Source: Kingella potus (GTDB taxonomy: Bacteria; Pseudomonadota; Gammaproteobacteria; Burkholderiales; Neisseriaceae). From it: 64,000 bases of DNA. The position numbers and the translations under genes were made by a program. Location of the stretch: positions 310,001 through 374,000 of the forward strand of contig NZ_UGJJ01000001.1 of assembly GCF_900451175.1 (NCBI RefSeq), given 5' to 3'. Every line of letters begins with the position of its first letter. Position 1 is the first letter of the stretch. Shown here piece after piece: positions 25,451 to 34,600 of this stretch. Below the pieces are notes generated by a model that saw only the letters and a program-made list of their open reading frames with translations, was not told the DNA's origin and did no database searches.

Positions 25451-26848
25451 ATGAATAGCACGAAAACATGGTCGGGAAGATTCAACGAACCCGTATCCGA
25501 ACTGGTTAAAAAATACACCGGCTCGATTGAATTCGACAAACGTCTGGCGCAATGGGACATCCAAGGCTCGCTGGCACATGCGCAGATGCTGCAACAGGCG
25601 GGCGTGTTGTCCGAAGAAGATCTGGCCGCGATACGCCGGGGCATGGCGGAAATTTCCGAGGAGATAGAAGCAGGCCGTCTGCAATGGTCGCTCGATCTGG
25701 AAGACGTACACATGAACATCGAACACCGCCTCACCGGCAAAATCGGCGACGCGGGCAAACGGCTGCACACCGGCCGCAGCCGCAACGACCAAGTTGCCAC
25801 CGACATCCGCTTGTGGCTGCGCGACCAAATCAGCGTCATCCAAAGCCTGATTCAAAACCTTCAAACAGCCTTGCTGGATCTGGCGGAGCAGCACGCCGAA
25901 ACCGTGATGCCCGGCTTTACCCATCTGCAAGTCGCCCAGCCCGTCAGCTTCGGCCACCACATGCTTGCCTACGTCGAAATGCTCGGCCGCGATTACGAGC
26001 GCATGGCCGACTGCCGGAAGCGCGTCAACCGTATGCCCTTGGGCGCGGCCGCGTTGGCGGGTACGACCTACCCGATCCGGCGAGAAACCACGGCCGAACT
26101 TTTGGGCTTCGAGGAAATCTGCCAAAACTCGCTCGATGCCGTATCCGACCGCGATTTCGCCGTCGAGTTCACCGCCGCCGCATCGCTGGTCATGATTCAT
26201 CTGAGCCGTCTTTCCGAAGAACTGATTTTGTGGATGAGTCCGCGTTTCGGCTTTATCGACATTGCCGACCGCTTCTGCACCGGCTCGTCCATCATGCCGC
26301 AAAAGAAAAATCCCGACGTACCCGAGCTGGTACGCGGCAAATCCGGCCGCGTCATCGGCCATCTTATCGGACTGATTACACTAATGAAATCCCAGCCTCT
26401 GGCCTACAACAAAGACAATCAGGAAGACAAAGAACCGCTCTTCGACACAGCCGACACACTAATCGACACACTGCGGATTTACGCCGATATGATGCGCGGC
26501 GTAACGGTCAAACCCGAAAATATGCGCAACGCCGTCATGCAGGGCTTCGCCACCGCCACCGACCTGGCCGACTATCTGGTAAAAAAAGGCATGCCCTTCC
26601 GCGACAGCCACGAAGTTGTCGCCCGTGCCGTACGCCGTGCCGACGAAGCGGGTGTGGATTTGAGTGCGCTGCCTTTGCAGGTATTGCAGGAGTTCAGCAG
26701 CCTGATTGCAGACGATGTTTACGAAGTGCTTACGCCGGAAGGCAGCCTGCGCGCACGCAACCACTTGGGCGGCACCGCCCCAGAGCAAGTACGTTTCCAA
26801 ACCGCACGCTGGCGCAAGCTGCTCGACGGAACGCAAAAGGCCGTCTGA
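25451..26848 (+). CDS. argH: Argininosuccinate lyase
   Basis: ArgH splits argininosuccinate into arginine and fumarate, the last step of arginine synthesis. The 465-residue protein shows the ordered lyase motifs: HTGRSRNDQVATD near residue 107, TVMPGFTHLQVAQPVSFGHH near 155, and the catalytic loop GSSIMPQKKNPDVPELVRGK near 280. The N-terminus MNSTKTWSGRF is family-typical. Two uptake sequences occur in frame, one imperfect near 25672 and one at the extreme C-terminus (KAV-stop). It is a single gene, divergent from the sensor kinase gene. Confidence 0.97.
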   Translation: MNSTKTWSGRFNEPVSELVKKYTGSIEFDKRLAQWDIQGSLAHAQMLQQAGVLSEEDLAAIRRGMAEISEEIEAGRLQWSLDLEDVHMNIEHRLTGKIGDAGKRLHTGRSRNDQVATDIRLWLRDQISVIQSLIQNLQTALLDLAEQHAETVMPGFTHLQVAQPVSFGHHMLAYVEMLGRDYERMADCRKRVNRMPLGAAALAGTTYPIRRETTAELLGFEEICQNSLDAVSDRDFAVEFTAAASLVMIHLSRLSEELILWMSPRFGFIDIADRFCTGSSIMPQKKNPDVPELVRGKSGRVIGHLIGLITLMKSQPLAYNKDNQEDKEPLFDTADTLIDTLRIYADMMRGVTVKPENMRNAVMQGFATATDLADYLVKKGMPFRDSHEVVARAVRRADEAGVDLSALPLQVLQEFSSLIADDVYEVLTPEGSLRARNHLGGTAPEQVRFQTARWRKLLDGTQKAV

Positions 26849-26868
26849 AAACATTGTGAAAATAGCGG

Positions 26869-26897
26869 TTGCCGGCCGCAGCCGTTATCCGTATAAT
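26869..26897 (+). promoter_or_regulatory. Promoter of tRNA-Ser
   Basis: TTGCCG, 17 bases, then TATAAT. This is a near-consensus sigma-70 promoter ending 12 bases before the tRNA. Confidence 0.75.
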
Positions 26898-26909
26898 GCG
26901 CAGCTTCAC

Positions 26910-27000
26910 GGAAAGGTGGATGAGTGGTTGAAGTCGCACGCCTGGAAAGCGTGTATACGTGAATAGCGTATCGAGGGTTCGAATCCCTTCCTTTCCGCCA
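26910..27000 (+). tRNA. tRNA-Ser (anticodon GGA)
   Basis: The sequence folds as a class II tRNA. Acceptor GGAAAGG pairs with CCTTTCC, followed by discriminator G and an encoded CCA. The anticodon arm ACGCC-TGGAAA-GCGT places GGA (serine UCC/UCU codons) at positions 34-36. A long variable arm (TATACGTGAATAGCGTA) precedes the T arm with GGTTCGAATCC. Ninety-one bases including CCA. Confidence 0.95.
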
Positions 27001-27011
27001 GAATTTTTGGC

Positions 27012-27040
27012 AAAGACAAGCCGCAGCGGCTTGTCTTTTC
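27012..27040 (+). terminator. Intrinsic terminator after tRNA-Ser
   Basis: AAGACAAGCC, a short GCAGC loop and GGCTTGTCTT, followed by TTC, lie about 12 bases past the tRNA. This is a classic hairpin independent of the uptake sequence. Confidence 0.8.
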
Positions 27041-27197
27041 TTCATAAAGATTTGCTCATAACAACTTGCCGTTCCGGCAGTTTTCCTTTCTTCCCGCTTA
27101 TATTTTCCAAACGAACGGCAACTACCCGATACGCTTTTTCAGACGGCCTCCAAAGCCGCCACTCCCTTCAAATCAAAACCCAATCAACACAATCCCT

Positions 27198-28457
27198 ATG
27201 CACGTCTCCGAACTACAAACCCAGCACATCTCCAAGCTGCTCGCCCAAGCCGAAGAACTCGGCATCGAAAACGCCAACCGCCTGCGCAAACAAGACCTTG
27301 TCTTCGCCATCGTCCGCCAGCTTATGTTGCAGGGCCAAAACTTCAACTGCTCCGGCACGCTGGAAATCCTGCCCGACGGCTTCGGCTTTTTGCGCAGCGC
27401 CGACACATCTTATCTGGCCGGCCCCGACGACATTTACGTTTCCCCCAACCAAATCCGCCGCTTCAACCTCCATACCGGCGACACCATCGAAGGTACCGTA
27501 CGCGTACCGAAAAACGACGAACGCTATTTCGCACTGGTTTATCTGAACAGCATCAACGGCGACGACCCCGAAGTCTGCCGCCACAAAATCCTGTTTGAAA
27601 ACCTCACGCCACTGTTTCCCAACAAGCAGCTCAAGCTCGAGCGCGACATCAAGTCGGAAGAAAACATCACCAGCCGCGCCATCGACCTCGTTTCCCCCAT
27701 CGGACGCGGCCAACGAGCACTTTTGGTTGCCCCGCCCAAATCGGGCAAAACCGTGATGCTGCAAAACATCGCCCACGCGATTACCACCAATTACCCCGAA
27801 GCCGAGCTGATTGTATTGCTGATTGACGAGCGTCCCGAAGAAGTTACCGAAATGAGCCGTTCCGTGCGCGGTGAAGTGGTGGCCTCTACTTTTGACGAAC
27901 CGGCTACGCGCCATGTGCAGGTGGCCGAAATGGTGATTGAAAAAGCCAAGCGCATGGTCGAACACAAAAAAGACGTGATTATCCTGCTCGATTCCATCAC
28001 CCGCCTTGCCCGCGCCTACAACACCGTGGTGCCCACTTCGGGCAAAATCCTCACCGGCGGCGTAGATGCCCACGCGCTGCACCGTCCCAAACGCTTTTTC
28101 GGTGCGGCGCGCAATATTGAAGAGGGCGGCTCGCTCACCATCATTGCCACCGCGCTGGTGGAAACCGGCAGCCGAATGGACGACGTGATTTACGAAGAAT
28201 TTAAGGGCACGGGCAATATGGAATTGCACCTCGACCGCCGCATGGCCGAAAAACGCCTGTTCCCCGCCATCAGCATCAACAAATCCGGCACCCGCCGCGA
28301 AGAACTGCTTGTGCCGAACGACCAGCTCCAACGCATGTGGCTGCTGCGCAAATTCCTGCATCCTATGGACGAAATCGAAGCCACAGAGTTTTTGGTCGGC
28401 AAGCTCAAAGCCTCCAAAAACAACGACGATTTCTTTGAACTGATGCGCGGAAAATAG
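27198..28457 (+). CDS. rho: Transcription termination factor Rho
   Basis: Rho is the hexameric RNA helicase that ends untranslated transcripts. The 419-residue product has the Rho N-terminal helix domain (LLAQAEELGIENANRLRKQDLVFAI), the RNA-binding cold-shock domain (GTLEILPDGFGFLR, then DDIYVSPNQIRRF), Walker A PPKSGKT, Walker B VIILLDSITR and the Q-loop/R-loop region PTSGKILTGGVD. The ATG at 27198 (MHVSELQTQ) is the family start; the frame is open 44 codons upstream. A leader of about 150 bases contains one uptake sequence (27138-27149); whether it allows Rho autoregulation is not visible. Confidence 0.97.
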   Translation: MHVSELQTQHISKLLAQAEELGIENANRLRKQDLVFAIVRQLMLQGQNFNCSGTLEILPDGFGFLRSADTSYLAGPDDIYVSPNQIRRFNLHTGDTIEGTVRVPKNDERYFALVYLNSINGDDPEVCRHKILFENLTPLFPNKQLKLERDIKSEENITSRAIDLVSPIGRGQRALLVAPPKSGKTVMLQNIAHAITTNYPEAELIVLLIDERPEEVTEMSRSVRGEVVASTFDEPATRHVQVAEMVIEKAKRMVEHKKDVIILLDSITRLARAYNTVVPTSGKILTGGVDAHALHRPKRFFGAARNIEEGGSLTIIATALVETGSRMDDVIYEEFKGTGNMELHLDRRMAEKRLFPAISINKSGTRREELLVPNDQLQRMWLLRKFLHPMDEIEATEFLVGKLKASKNNDDFFELMRGK

Positions 28458-28463
28458 CCTTGT

Positions 28464-28497
28464 GAGGCCGTCTGAAAACCGGTTTTCAGACGGCCTC
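28464..28497. terminator. Uptake-sequence terminator after rho
   Basis: A perfect 34-base palindrome, GAGGCCGTCTGAAAACC and its complement, lies six bases after the rho stop. Confidence 0.7.
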
Positions 28498-28520
28498 CGT
28501 CTTCTTGCGGACACCCATCC

Positions 28521-28826
28521 ATGCCGTTAATCAGCACACACGACACCACTTTCCCGCTGCAAGAGGGAGAAACCCTGCTCGAAGGACTGGAACGCACCGG
28601 CCACGAAATCGAATACCAATGCCGCAGCGGCTACTGCGGTTTCTGCCGCGTCAGAATCCTCTCCGGCCGCGTGTCATACGCAGACTTGCCGCTCGCCTTT
28701 ATCGCACCCGGGGAAATCCTGACCTGCTGCTGCCGTGTTACCGAAAACATCACAATCGACTGCCGGAAACGGATAGAAGAACCCGACCTGTTCAGCGGCG
28801 ACCTGTTCGACGGCAACGGCAGTTAA
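28521..28826 (+). CDS. yfaE: YfaE-like [2Fe-2S] ferredoxin
   Basis: The 101-residue protein is a plant-type ferredoxin with cluster cysteines C34, C39 and C42 (CRSGYCGFC) and a CCC run at 69-71. The short length and the segment SYADLPLAFIAPGEILTCC resemble YfaE, which repairs the diiron-tyrosyl cofactor of class Ia ribonucleotide reductase. nrdA and nrdB are not next to it here, so the assignment rests on sequence alone. The stop is followed by the rpsF promoter. Confidence 0.82.
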   Translation: MPLISTHDTTFPLQEGETLLEGLERTGHEIEYQCRSGYCGFCRVRILSGRVSYADLPLAFIAPGEILTCCCRVTENITIDCRKRIEEPDLFSGDLFDGNGS

Positions 28827-28828
28827 AC

Positions 28829-28857
28829 TTGCCACCACCGCCGCCGCCCGTTATAAT
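28829..28857 (+). promoter_or_regulatory. Promoter of the rpsF-priB-rpsR-rplI operon
   Basis: TTGCCA, 17 bases, then TATAAT, immediately after the ferredoxin gene and 70 bases before the rpsF ATG. Confidence 0.75.
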
Positions 28858-28875
28858 GCCGCGTTTTGCAACCTT

Positions 28876-28901
28876 GTCTGCCGCACCGCATGGCGGCAGA
28901 C
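28876..28901 (+). promoter_or_regulatory. Leader hairpin resembling the S6:S18 autoregulatory motif
   Basis: GTCTGCCGC and GCGGCAGAC form a perfect 9-bp stem with an ACCGCATG loop containing CCG, in the rpsF leader. The S6:S18 complex is known to bind hairpins with an exposed CCG in its own mRNA in many bacteria, mimicking its 16S rRNA site. The placement and CCG fit; binding is inferred. Confidence 0.6.
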
Positions 28902-28926
28902 TGTCTTTAAACCGTAAGGAGATAAC

Positions 28927-29295
28927 ATGCGTCATTACGAGATCGTGTTTATCGTTCATCCCGATCAAAGCGAGCAGGTGCCCGCCATGGTTGAACGTTA
29001 CAAAGCACTGGTAAGCGAGAACAACGGTGTCATCCACCGTCTCGAAGACTGGGGCCGCCGCCAACTGGCCTACCCCATCAACAAAATCCATAAAGCGCAC
29101 TACGTTTTGATGAATATCGAAACCACACCGGCCGTTATCGAGGAGCTGGAAACCGGCTTCCGCTTCAACGATGCCGTGCTGCGCCATCTGACCATCCAAA
29201 CCAAGCACCCGGTAACCGAGGCTTCTCCCATGATGAAGGAAGAAAAATCGAAAAACCTGCTGAATCCCCAGCAGCAGGAAGCCGCCGAAGCGTAA
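28927..29295 (+). CDS. rpsF: 30S ribosomal protein S6
   Basis: S6 is a small-subunit platform protein that binds 16S rRNA with S18. The 122-residue product starts MRHYEIVFIVHPDQSEQVPAMVERY, has the EDWGRRQLAYPINKIHKAHYVLMNIE core, and ends in an acidic tail. AAGGAGATAAC before the ATG is a strong ribosome site. It is the first gene of a four-gene operon, one base ahead of priB. Confidence 0.97.
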   Translation: MRHYEIVFIVHPDQSEQVPAMVERYKALVSENNGVIHRLEDWGRRQLAYPINKIHKAHYVLMNIETTPAVIEELETGFRFNDAVLRHLTIQTKHPVTEASPMMKEEKSKNLLNPQQQEAAEA

Positions 29296-29296
29296 T

Positions 29297-29593
29297 TTGG
29301 AAAACCTCTTCGTCCTTACCGCCCGTATCGCCAAATGCAGCCCCCTCCGCTATACCCCCGCCGGCATCCCTGTCTTGGATCTGCTTTTGCAGCACGAATC
29401 GCAACAGCATGAAAACGGCAGAAACTGTACGGCCAAGCTGGAAATAACGGCAAAAATCGTCGGAACGGACGCATTGATATGGCAACATCGGGAAAACACA
29501 GTCGTGCAGGCAGGCGGATTCCTTTCCGCCCGGAGCAGCCGCAGTCCTTTCCCGATACTCAGGATACAGAACATTCAAGAATATAAAGGTTAA
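29297..29593 (+). CDS. priB: Primosomal replication protein N (PriB)
   Basis: PriB is a single-stranded DNA-binding OB-fold protein that helps PriA restart stalled replication forks. The 98-residue product, read from a TTG start one base after the rpsF stop, contains PLRYTPAGIPVLDLLLQHES and ends PILRIQNIQEYKG, matching neisserial PriB. No in-frame ATG gives a full-length protein, so TTG with coupling from rpsF is the best start. The position between rpsF and rpsR is the standard place. Confidence 0.93.
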   Translation: MENLFVLTARIAKCSPLRYTPAGIPVLDLLLQHESQQHENGRNCTAKLEITAKIVGTDALIWQHRENTVVQAGGFLSARSSRSPFPILRIQNIQEYKG

Positions 29594-29598
29594 ACGAC

Positions 29599-29829
29599 AT
29601 GGCTCGTCAAACATTCAAACGTAGAAAATTCTGCCGTTTTACGGCTGAGAAAATCCAGGAAGTGGATTACAAACAAGTTGATTTGCTGAAAGATTTCATT
29701 ACAGAAAACGGCAAAATCATCCCTGCCCGCATTACCGGCACCAAAGCACACTACCAGCGTCAGCTTGCCGTTGCAGTCAAACGCGCCCGTTTCCTGGCAC
29801 TGCTGCCCTACACCGACCAACACAAATAA
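29599..29829 (+). CDS. rpsR: 30S ribosomal protein S18
   Basis: The 76-residue basic protein (MARQTFKRRKFCRFTAEKIQEVDYK) carries the S18 core ITENGKIIPARITGTKAHYQRQLAVAVKRARFLALLPYT. It partners with S6 on the small-subunit platform. It starts five bases after priB and lies in the rpsF operon. Confidence 0.97.
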   Translation: MARQTFKRRKFCRFTAEKIQEVDYKQVDLLKDFITENGKIIPARITGTKAHYQRQLAVAVKRARFLALLPYTDQHK

Positions 29830-29845
29830 TTTTGGAGCGTAAATC

Positions 29846-30298
29846 ATGCAAATTATTCTGTTAGAAAAAATCGGCGGTTTGGGCAGCTTGGGCGACATCG
29901 TAACCGTGAAAAACGGATATGCCCGCAACTACCTGATCCCGCAAGGCAAAGCAAAACGCGCAACCGAAGCCAACAAGGCCGAATTTGAAGCACGCCGTGC
30001 CGAACTGGAAGCCCGTCAGGCCGAGATCCTTGCCGATGCCTTGGCACGCAAAGAGAAACTCGACGGACAAACCGTTACCGTCGCCCAGAAAGCCGGCGTT
30101 GACGGCCGTCTGTTCGGCTCGGTAACCAACGCCGACATCGCCGCCGCCATTGTTGCCGCCGGCATCGAAGCCGTTAAAGCCAATGTCCGCCTGCCCGAAG
30201 GCCCGTTTAAAGCCATCGGCGAATACGAAGTGGAAGTTGCCCTGCATACCGATGCAGTAGCCAAAATTACCGTTGCCGTTGTAGCGGCGGTTGACTGA
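29846..30298 (+). CDS. rplI: 50S ribosomal protein L9
   Basis: The 150-residue product starts MQIILLEKIGGLGSLGDIVTVKNGYARNYLIPQGKA, the L9 N-domain that binds 23S rRNA, followed by a long alanine-rich connecting helix and the C-terminal domain with DGRLFGSVTNADIAAAI. It is the last gene of the operon, followed by an intrinsic terminator. An uptake-like GGCCGTCTGTTC at about 30112 is only partial. Confidence 0.97.
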   Translation: MQIILLEKIGGLGSLGDIVTVKNGYARNYLIPQGKAKRATEANKAEFEARRAELEARQAEILADALARKEKLDGQTVTVAQKAGVDGRLFGSVTNADIAAAIVAAGIEAVKANVRLPEGPFKAIGEYEVEVALHTDAVAKITVAVVAAVD

Positions 30299-30315
30299 TT
30301 TCCGGCTGTCCGCAC

Positions 30316-30346
30316 AAAAAGCCGCCTTTTAACAGGCGGCTTTTTT
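30316..30346 (+). terminator. Intrinsic terminator of the S6 operon
   Basis: AAAAAGCCGCC and GGCGGCTTTTTT around a short loop, 18 bases after the rplI stop. Confidence 0.85.
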
Positions 30347-30365
30347 ATATTCCGATTTTCCATTA

Positions 30366-31246
30366 TGTGTAGAAATCAACAGCGTTGTTTACACAACAGG
30401 TTGGGAAAAATAAGCCTGCAACACCTCAAAAGGCGTATCCCCTTTCAGGCTGCTGTGCGGCTTCACGGTATTGTAGAAATTCACAAAGCGGCACAGCTCT
30501 TTCTGCCGATGACTGGGGCTGTCAAACTGCTGTTTGTCGTGCCACATCTCCATAATCGTCCGTATCACCCTTTCGGCTTTGCCGTTGGTTTGCGGACGCG
30601 CAGGACGGGTAAACTTCTGATTGATGCCGTTCTCAAAACAGGCAACGCCAAACGCATGATTAGCCGCGCCTTTGTACTCGCTGCCGTTGTCCGAATAGAT
30701 GCATTCAATCAGATACGGGCAGGGTTTGATAACGTGGTCGTTAAGAAACATGGCGGCACTGTTTGCCGTTTTGTCGGGCAAGACAGCCGCGTATAGCTCT
30801 CGTGAGAAGTCATCAATGGCAACAAACAGGTAATCGCGTTTGTCGCTAACTCTCTGCCCTTTGAGCAACGGCAGCCGTTTGGTGTCCACATGAACCATTT
30901 CGCCCGGGTAGGACTTGTTGTAGCGTTTGGCTTGCTTTTTAAGCTTCTCTTAGATGGCGCGTTCTGCTTTGGCCAAACGGCGCATTCCGTAATAGGCCTG
31001 CTTGAAGCGGTTGTTGGTGCTGTTCTGCGGCACAAGTAATTGGACTCGTGCGGCTTTGAGCACACGATAGATGGTGGTACGGCTGACCATAAAGCGGCGG
31101 GCAAGGGAAGTAACGCTTTCTTTGTTCTGTGTGTAGGCGAGCCAGATGGCTTGGCGGTCGTGCGGGACGAGGCGGGTGTTTTTGTGGATGTTCATTTACG
31201 GTATTTTCCTTGAAATACTGTAAACAACGCTAGGGATTTCTACACA
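30366..31246. mobile_element. IS481-like insertion sequence
   Basis: The element of about 881 bp is bounded by terminal inverted repeats of about 28 bp (TGTGTAGAAATC...GCGTTGTTTACA) at 30366-30393 and 31219-31246, which differ at three or four central bases. The flanks both show TTA next to the ends, a possible short target duplication. It holds one transposase reading frame on the minus strand, broken by a stop. It inserted between the ribosomal operon terminator and the adhesin's 3' region. Confidence 0.85.
30389..31195 (-). pseudogene. IS481-family transposase, interrupted by an in-frame stop
   Basis: The frame starts MNIHKNTRLVPHDRQAIWLAY with a helix-turn-helix (SVTSLARRFMVSRTTIYRVL). 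It stops at 30950-30952 (TAA after ERAI) and continues in the same register with EKLKKQAKRYNKSYPGE and a DDE integrase core: HVDTKRL, FVAIDDFSRELYAA, DNGSEY and NGKAERVIRT, ending VKPHSSLKGDTPFEVL. Without the stop it would be about 268 residues, normal for this group. One base change explains it. The DDE half has its own ATG at 30898, but lacks the DNA-binding part, so it should be inactive. Confidence 0.88.
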
Positions 31247-31250
31247 TTAT

Positions 31251-31638
31251 GCGTCCTGCCGTATTTACTTTCGGTTGTTTTCAGACGGCCTCTGCCTAAA
31301 TGCCAAGCGCAGCCGTTTAAAACATTTTTCAGACGGCCTTTCCCTGAGTTTTCCAGCCAACCGCCGATACCTCCGCCTCCTTTCCCTACCCTCCCTTTCA
31401 CTTAACAGGCGGCAAAAAACCGGCTGCTCCCTTCATCCTGCCGGAAAACACAGCAAGGGCGGCAGCCCCGTTAAAGCCGTTGCCGTGGGCTGCCGAAATA
31501 TTTTCCGCTAATCCGGCCTGCACGGCGCAAGAAGCGAAGACAAAAAGGAAAGGCCGTCTGAAAACAGATTTTCAGACGGCCTTTCCTTTTTTCAGACGGC
31601 CTCAACAAGTATGAAACCGTCGGCGGCGGGCTAGCCGT
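31251..31638. other. Intergenic region with uptake sequences and the adhesin terminator
   Basis: No gene is seen. Single uptake sequences lie near 31279 and 31330. An inverted pair at 31549-31583, followed by a third copy at 31591-31602, can end the adhesin transcript coming from the right. Confidence 0.6.
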
Positions 31639-34600
31639 TTACCATTGGTAAAGCGCACCCGCACCCGCGCCGACCCGGCCTTTGGTGTTCACGGAAACAT
31701 TGCCTTTGACAATCCAGTTGCCGCCGTCGCTCATAGAAGACATACCGACTGCAAGGGCGGACTGGCCGCCGTAGTAGCCGCTGCCCACACCGAGGCCGGA
31801 TGCGCCCGGGCGGGTTACCTGCGGAATCGTGCCTTGTGCAATCGCTCCGGCCACGCCGGCATTGGCCGTTTCGCCGATGTTGTCGATTTTGTGTTCCAAA
31901 GCGTTGAAGTTCAGATTGGCGGCATCGGTAAGCGCACCGAGTCTGGCGTTGAGCTGGCCGAGATTGACGGCATCGGTAGGCCGCTCGCCTGCGGCTACAT
32001 TGGTAATTTTGTTGCCGCCGTTGTTGAGGCCGTCTGAATTGAGGACGACGGGATTTTTGCCTGAAGCAGTGATACTGACTCCTCCCGCCTGGACGGCAGT
32101 TTGGTTGCCCGCACTGTCTCTGACTGTGCTACCCTCAGCATTGACAACGGTGGTGCTGCCGCTGCCGTCGGCAAACGATGCGCTGCCCATACCGTTGAGC
32201 TCTTTGGACAACTGTACTTTCAGACGGCCTTGGCTGTCTTTATTGACACCGATGTTGTTGTCGCTCAGTTTGGACTTGTCCGCACCGCCGATGATGTCGA
32301 GACGCTGGTTGAGTTTTTTGGCAATCGTGCCGTCTGCGGCCAGATTGTCGCCGCCGTAACTCATGCCGTCATCCATAGTGGCGGCTTCGCGCGGTGTGCC
32401 GTCCGAGCCGTTGTAGCGGATGCGGTCTGTCTGCGCCGTGCCGCCGAGAACGGCCGCGCCTTTGGCTGCGCCGATATCGGCTTTCGCTCCGTTTGTGCCG
32501 TTCAAGGCAATTTTGCCCGCGCCGTTTTCCGTACCCAATACCAGGCCGGTATTCCCGTCTTTGGCCAGCGTGAGGCTTTCGGCTTTGAGGTCTTTGTCGG
32601 TTTTCACCACCAAATTGCCGTTGGCATCTACTGCGGTTTTGACGTTTTCGCCAGAATAGCGGCTGTCGGCTTTCGTACCTTCGCCGACAATATTCATGGT
32701 TTGGCCGAGTTGCTTGTTGGCAGAACCCGTGTTGCCGGCAAAATTCAGGCCGCGCCCGATGCTGCCGTTGAGATTGGCAATATCGGTTTTGTTCTGTGCC
32801 ACTTGGTTGTCCACGGCTTTAAGCTGGTCTTCGGTGGCTGCCCGTCCGCTGACGGGAGCGGTTTGCCCGCTGACCCAGGCCGTATTGCTCAAACCGGTAA
32901 TGTTGCCCGCCTTGCCGTCAACAAGCACGCTGCCTGCTTTCACTTGGGCTTTGGTGCCGTCGAGGGTAACGGCGTTCACGCCCTGTCCCGCAACGACCGT
33001 ATTGCCCGCTTTGACGCTGTCGGCGGCGGAGATGTTGCCGCTTGTGCCGTCGAGGGATACCTTTCCTGCGCCCAGCGACACATTGTCGGCGAGCTTCACC
33101 GCGTAGTCGGTATGGCCGTCGGGCAAAACATTCGGGCTGACGGTAACATTGGCATCGCCTGCGGAGACGGTGTTTCTCGCTGCCGCCGCCGCTTTTTTCA
33201 CATCGCCGATATTGGCGGCATTGCTGTCGGTATTGCCTCCGCTGGCTACGTTGGTGATTTTGTTGCCGCCGTTGTCCAGGCCGTTTCCGGTAAGTGAGAC
33301 AGCCCGTCCGCCGCCGGCCGGCGTAATGCTTACGCCCGTTCCGTTAATAACCGTTGCGGGGCTGCCCGTACCGCCGCCGAAGGAGGCACTGTTCAAACCG
33401 GTTAGCGTGTCGTTGAGCGAATAGGTAAAGTTTCTGCCGTTTTGTTTCAGTTTCAGGTTTTTGCCGACTTGCAGGCCGACTTGGTCGTCGGCTTTGACGG
33501 CTGAGACGGCTGCGGTATTTTCCAATATGCCGCCGTCGGCTTTGGCGGTTACTTTCCACGCGGCGTTGTTGACAGCGGCGGCTACGTCGCCGGCGGTGGC
33601 GAGTTTGCCCGCATCGCCGGCGGCAACCGTTGCTTTGCCGTTCGTTACCGCTATGCCGCCGGTTACGGCGTTGAATTTCACCACGCCGTTTGCGTCTACT
33701 GCGGCGGTGGTGTTCGCGCCGTCGCTGAAATTGAAGCCTTTGGCCAAGCTGGTCTTGCGGACTACGCCGCCGTTGGCGGTGTAGGAAATGTCGGTGGCCG
33801 CCGCCGCTTTGCCGCCGTCGTAGCGGACGGTGTAGGTGGTTTTGTGGGCGACGTTGTCCTGCGCGGGGGTAACGGTGATGACTCCCTCGCCTTTTACTTC
33901 CACCGCTTTGCGGGCAGCATCTCTGACGGCGTTTTCCGATACGGTGATGTTGACGCTGCCGTTTTGCGCTTTGGTCGATACGTATGTGCCGTCGCCTTTT
34001 ATGCCCAGCGTTTCGCCCAGTTTGCGGTTTACGCTGCCGCTGTCGCCGGTAAAGGTAAGCGGTTTTTCGGCCAATGCGTAAAGCTGGCTGCCGTTTACCG
34101 CCTCGGTGCTGGTATCGGAAACGGTGCCTTTGCCGACATTGGTGATTTTGTTGCCGCCGTTGTTGAGGCCGTCTGAATTTAAAACAACGGGGTTTTTGCC
34201 TGCGGGTGCGATGGTCAGCCCGCTGCCGTTCAGTAAGGTGTCTCCGGTGCGGACGCTGGTAAACACTGGGTTTTCACTCATGCCGATGGTAACGGTGTCG
34301 CCGCTTTTGTTTGCGCTCAGGTTGGGGCTGCTGCTGACAATGTTCTGTACCGCGCTGTCGGCTTTGGCCAGGCTGGCTTTGGCGGCATTGCCCAAATCAA
34401 CGGTGTACTGTGTGTTGCCGGCCGCATCTTCTTTACCCGCTTTGACGGAAACGGCTGCAGACCCCGCTGTAACCGAAGAGGTCTTTTCGGATTTGTTGAT
34501 GGCATCGGCTACGTCGCCGGCGGTGGCGAGTTTGCCCGCATCGCCGGCGGCAACCGCTGCTTTGCCGTTCGTTACCGCTATGCCGCCGGTTACGGCGTTG

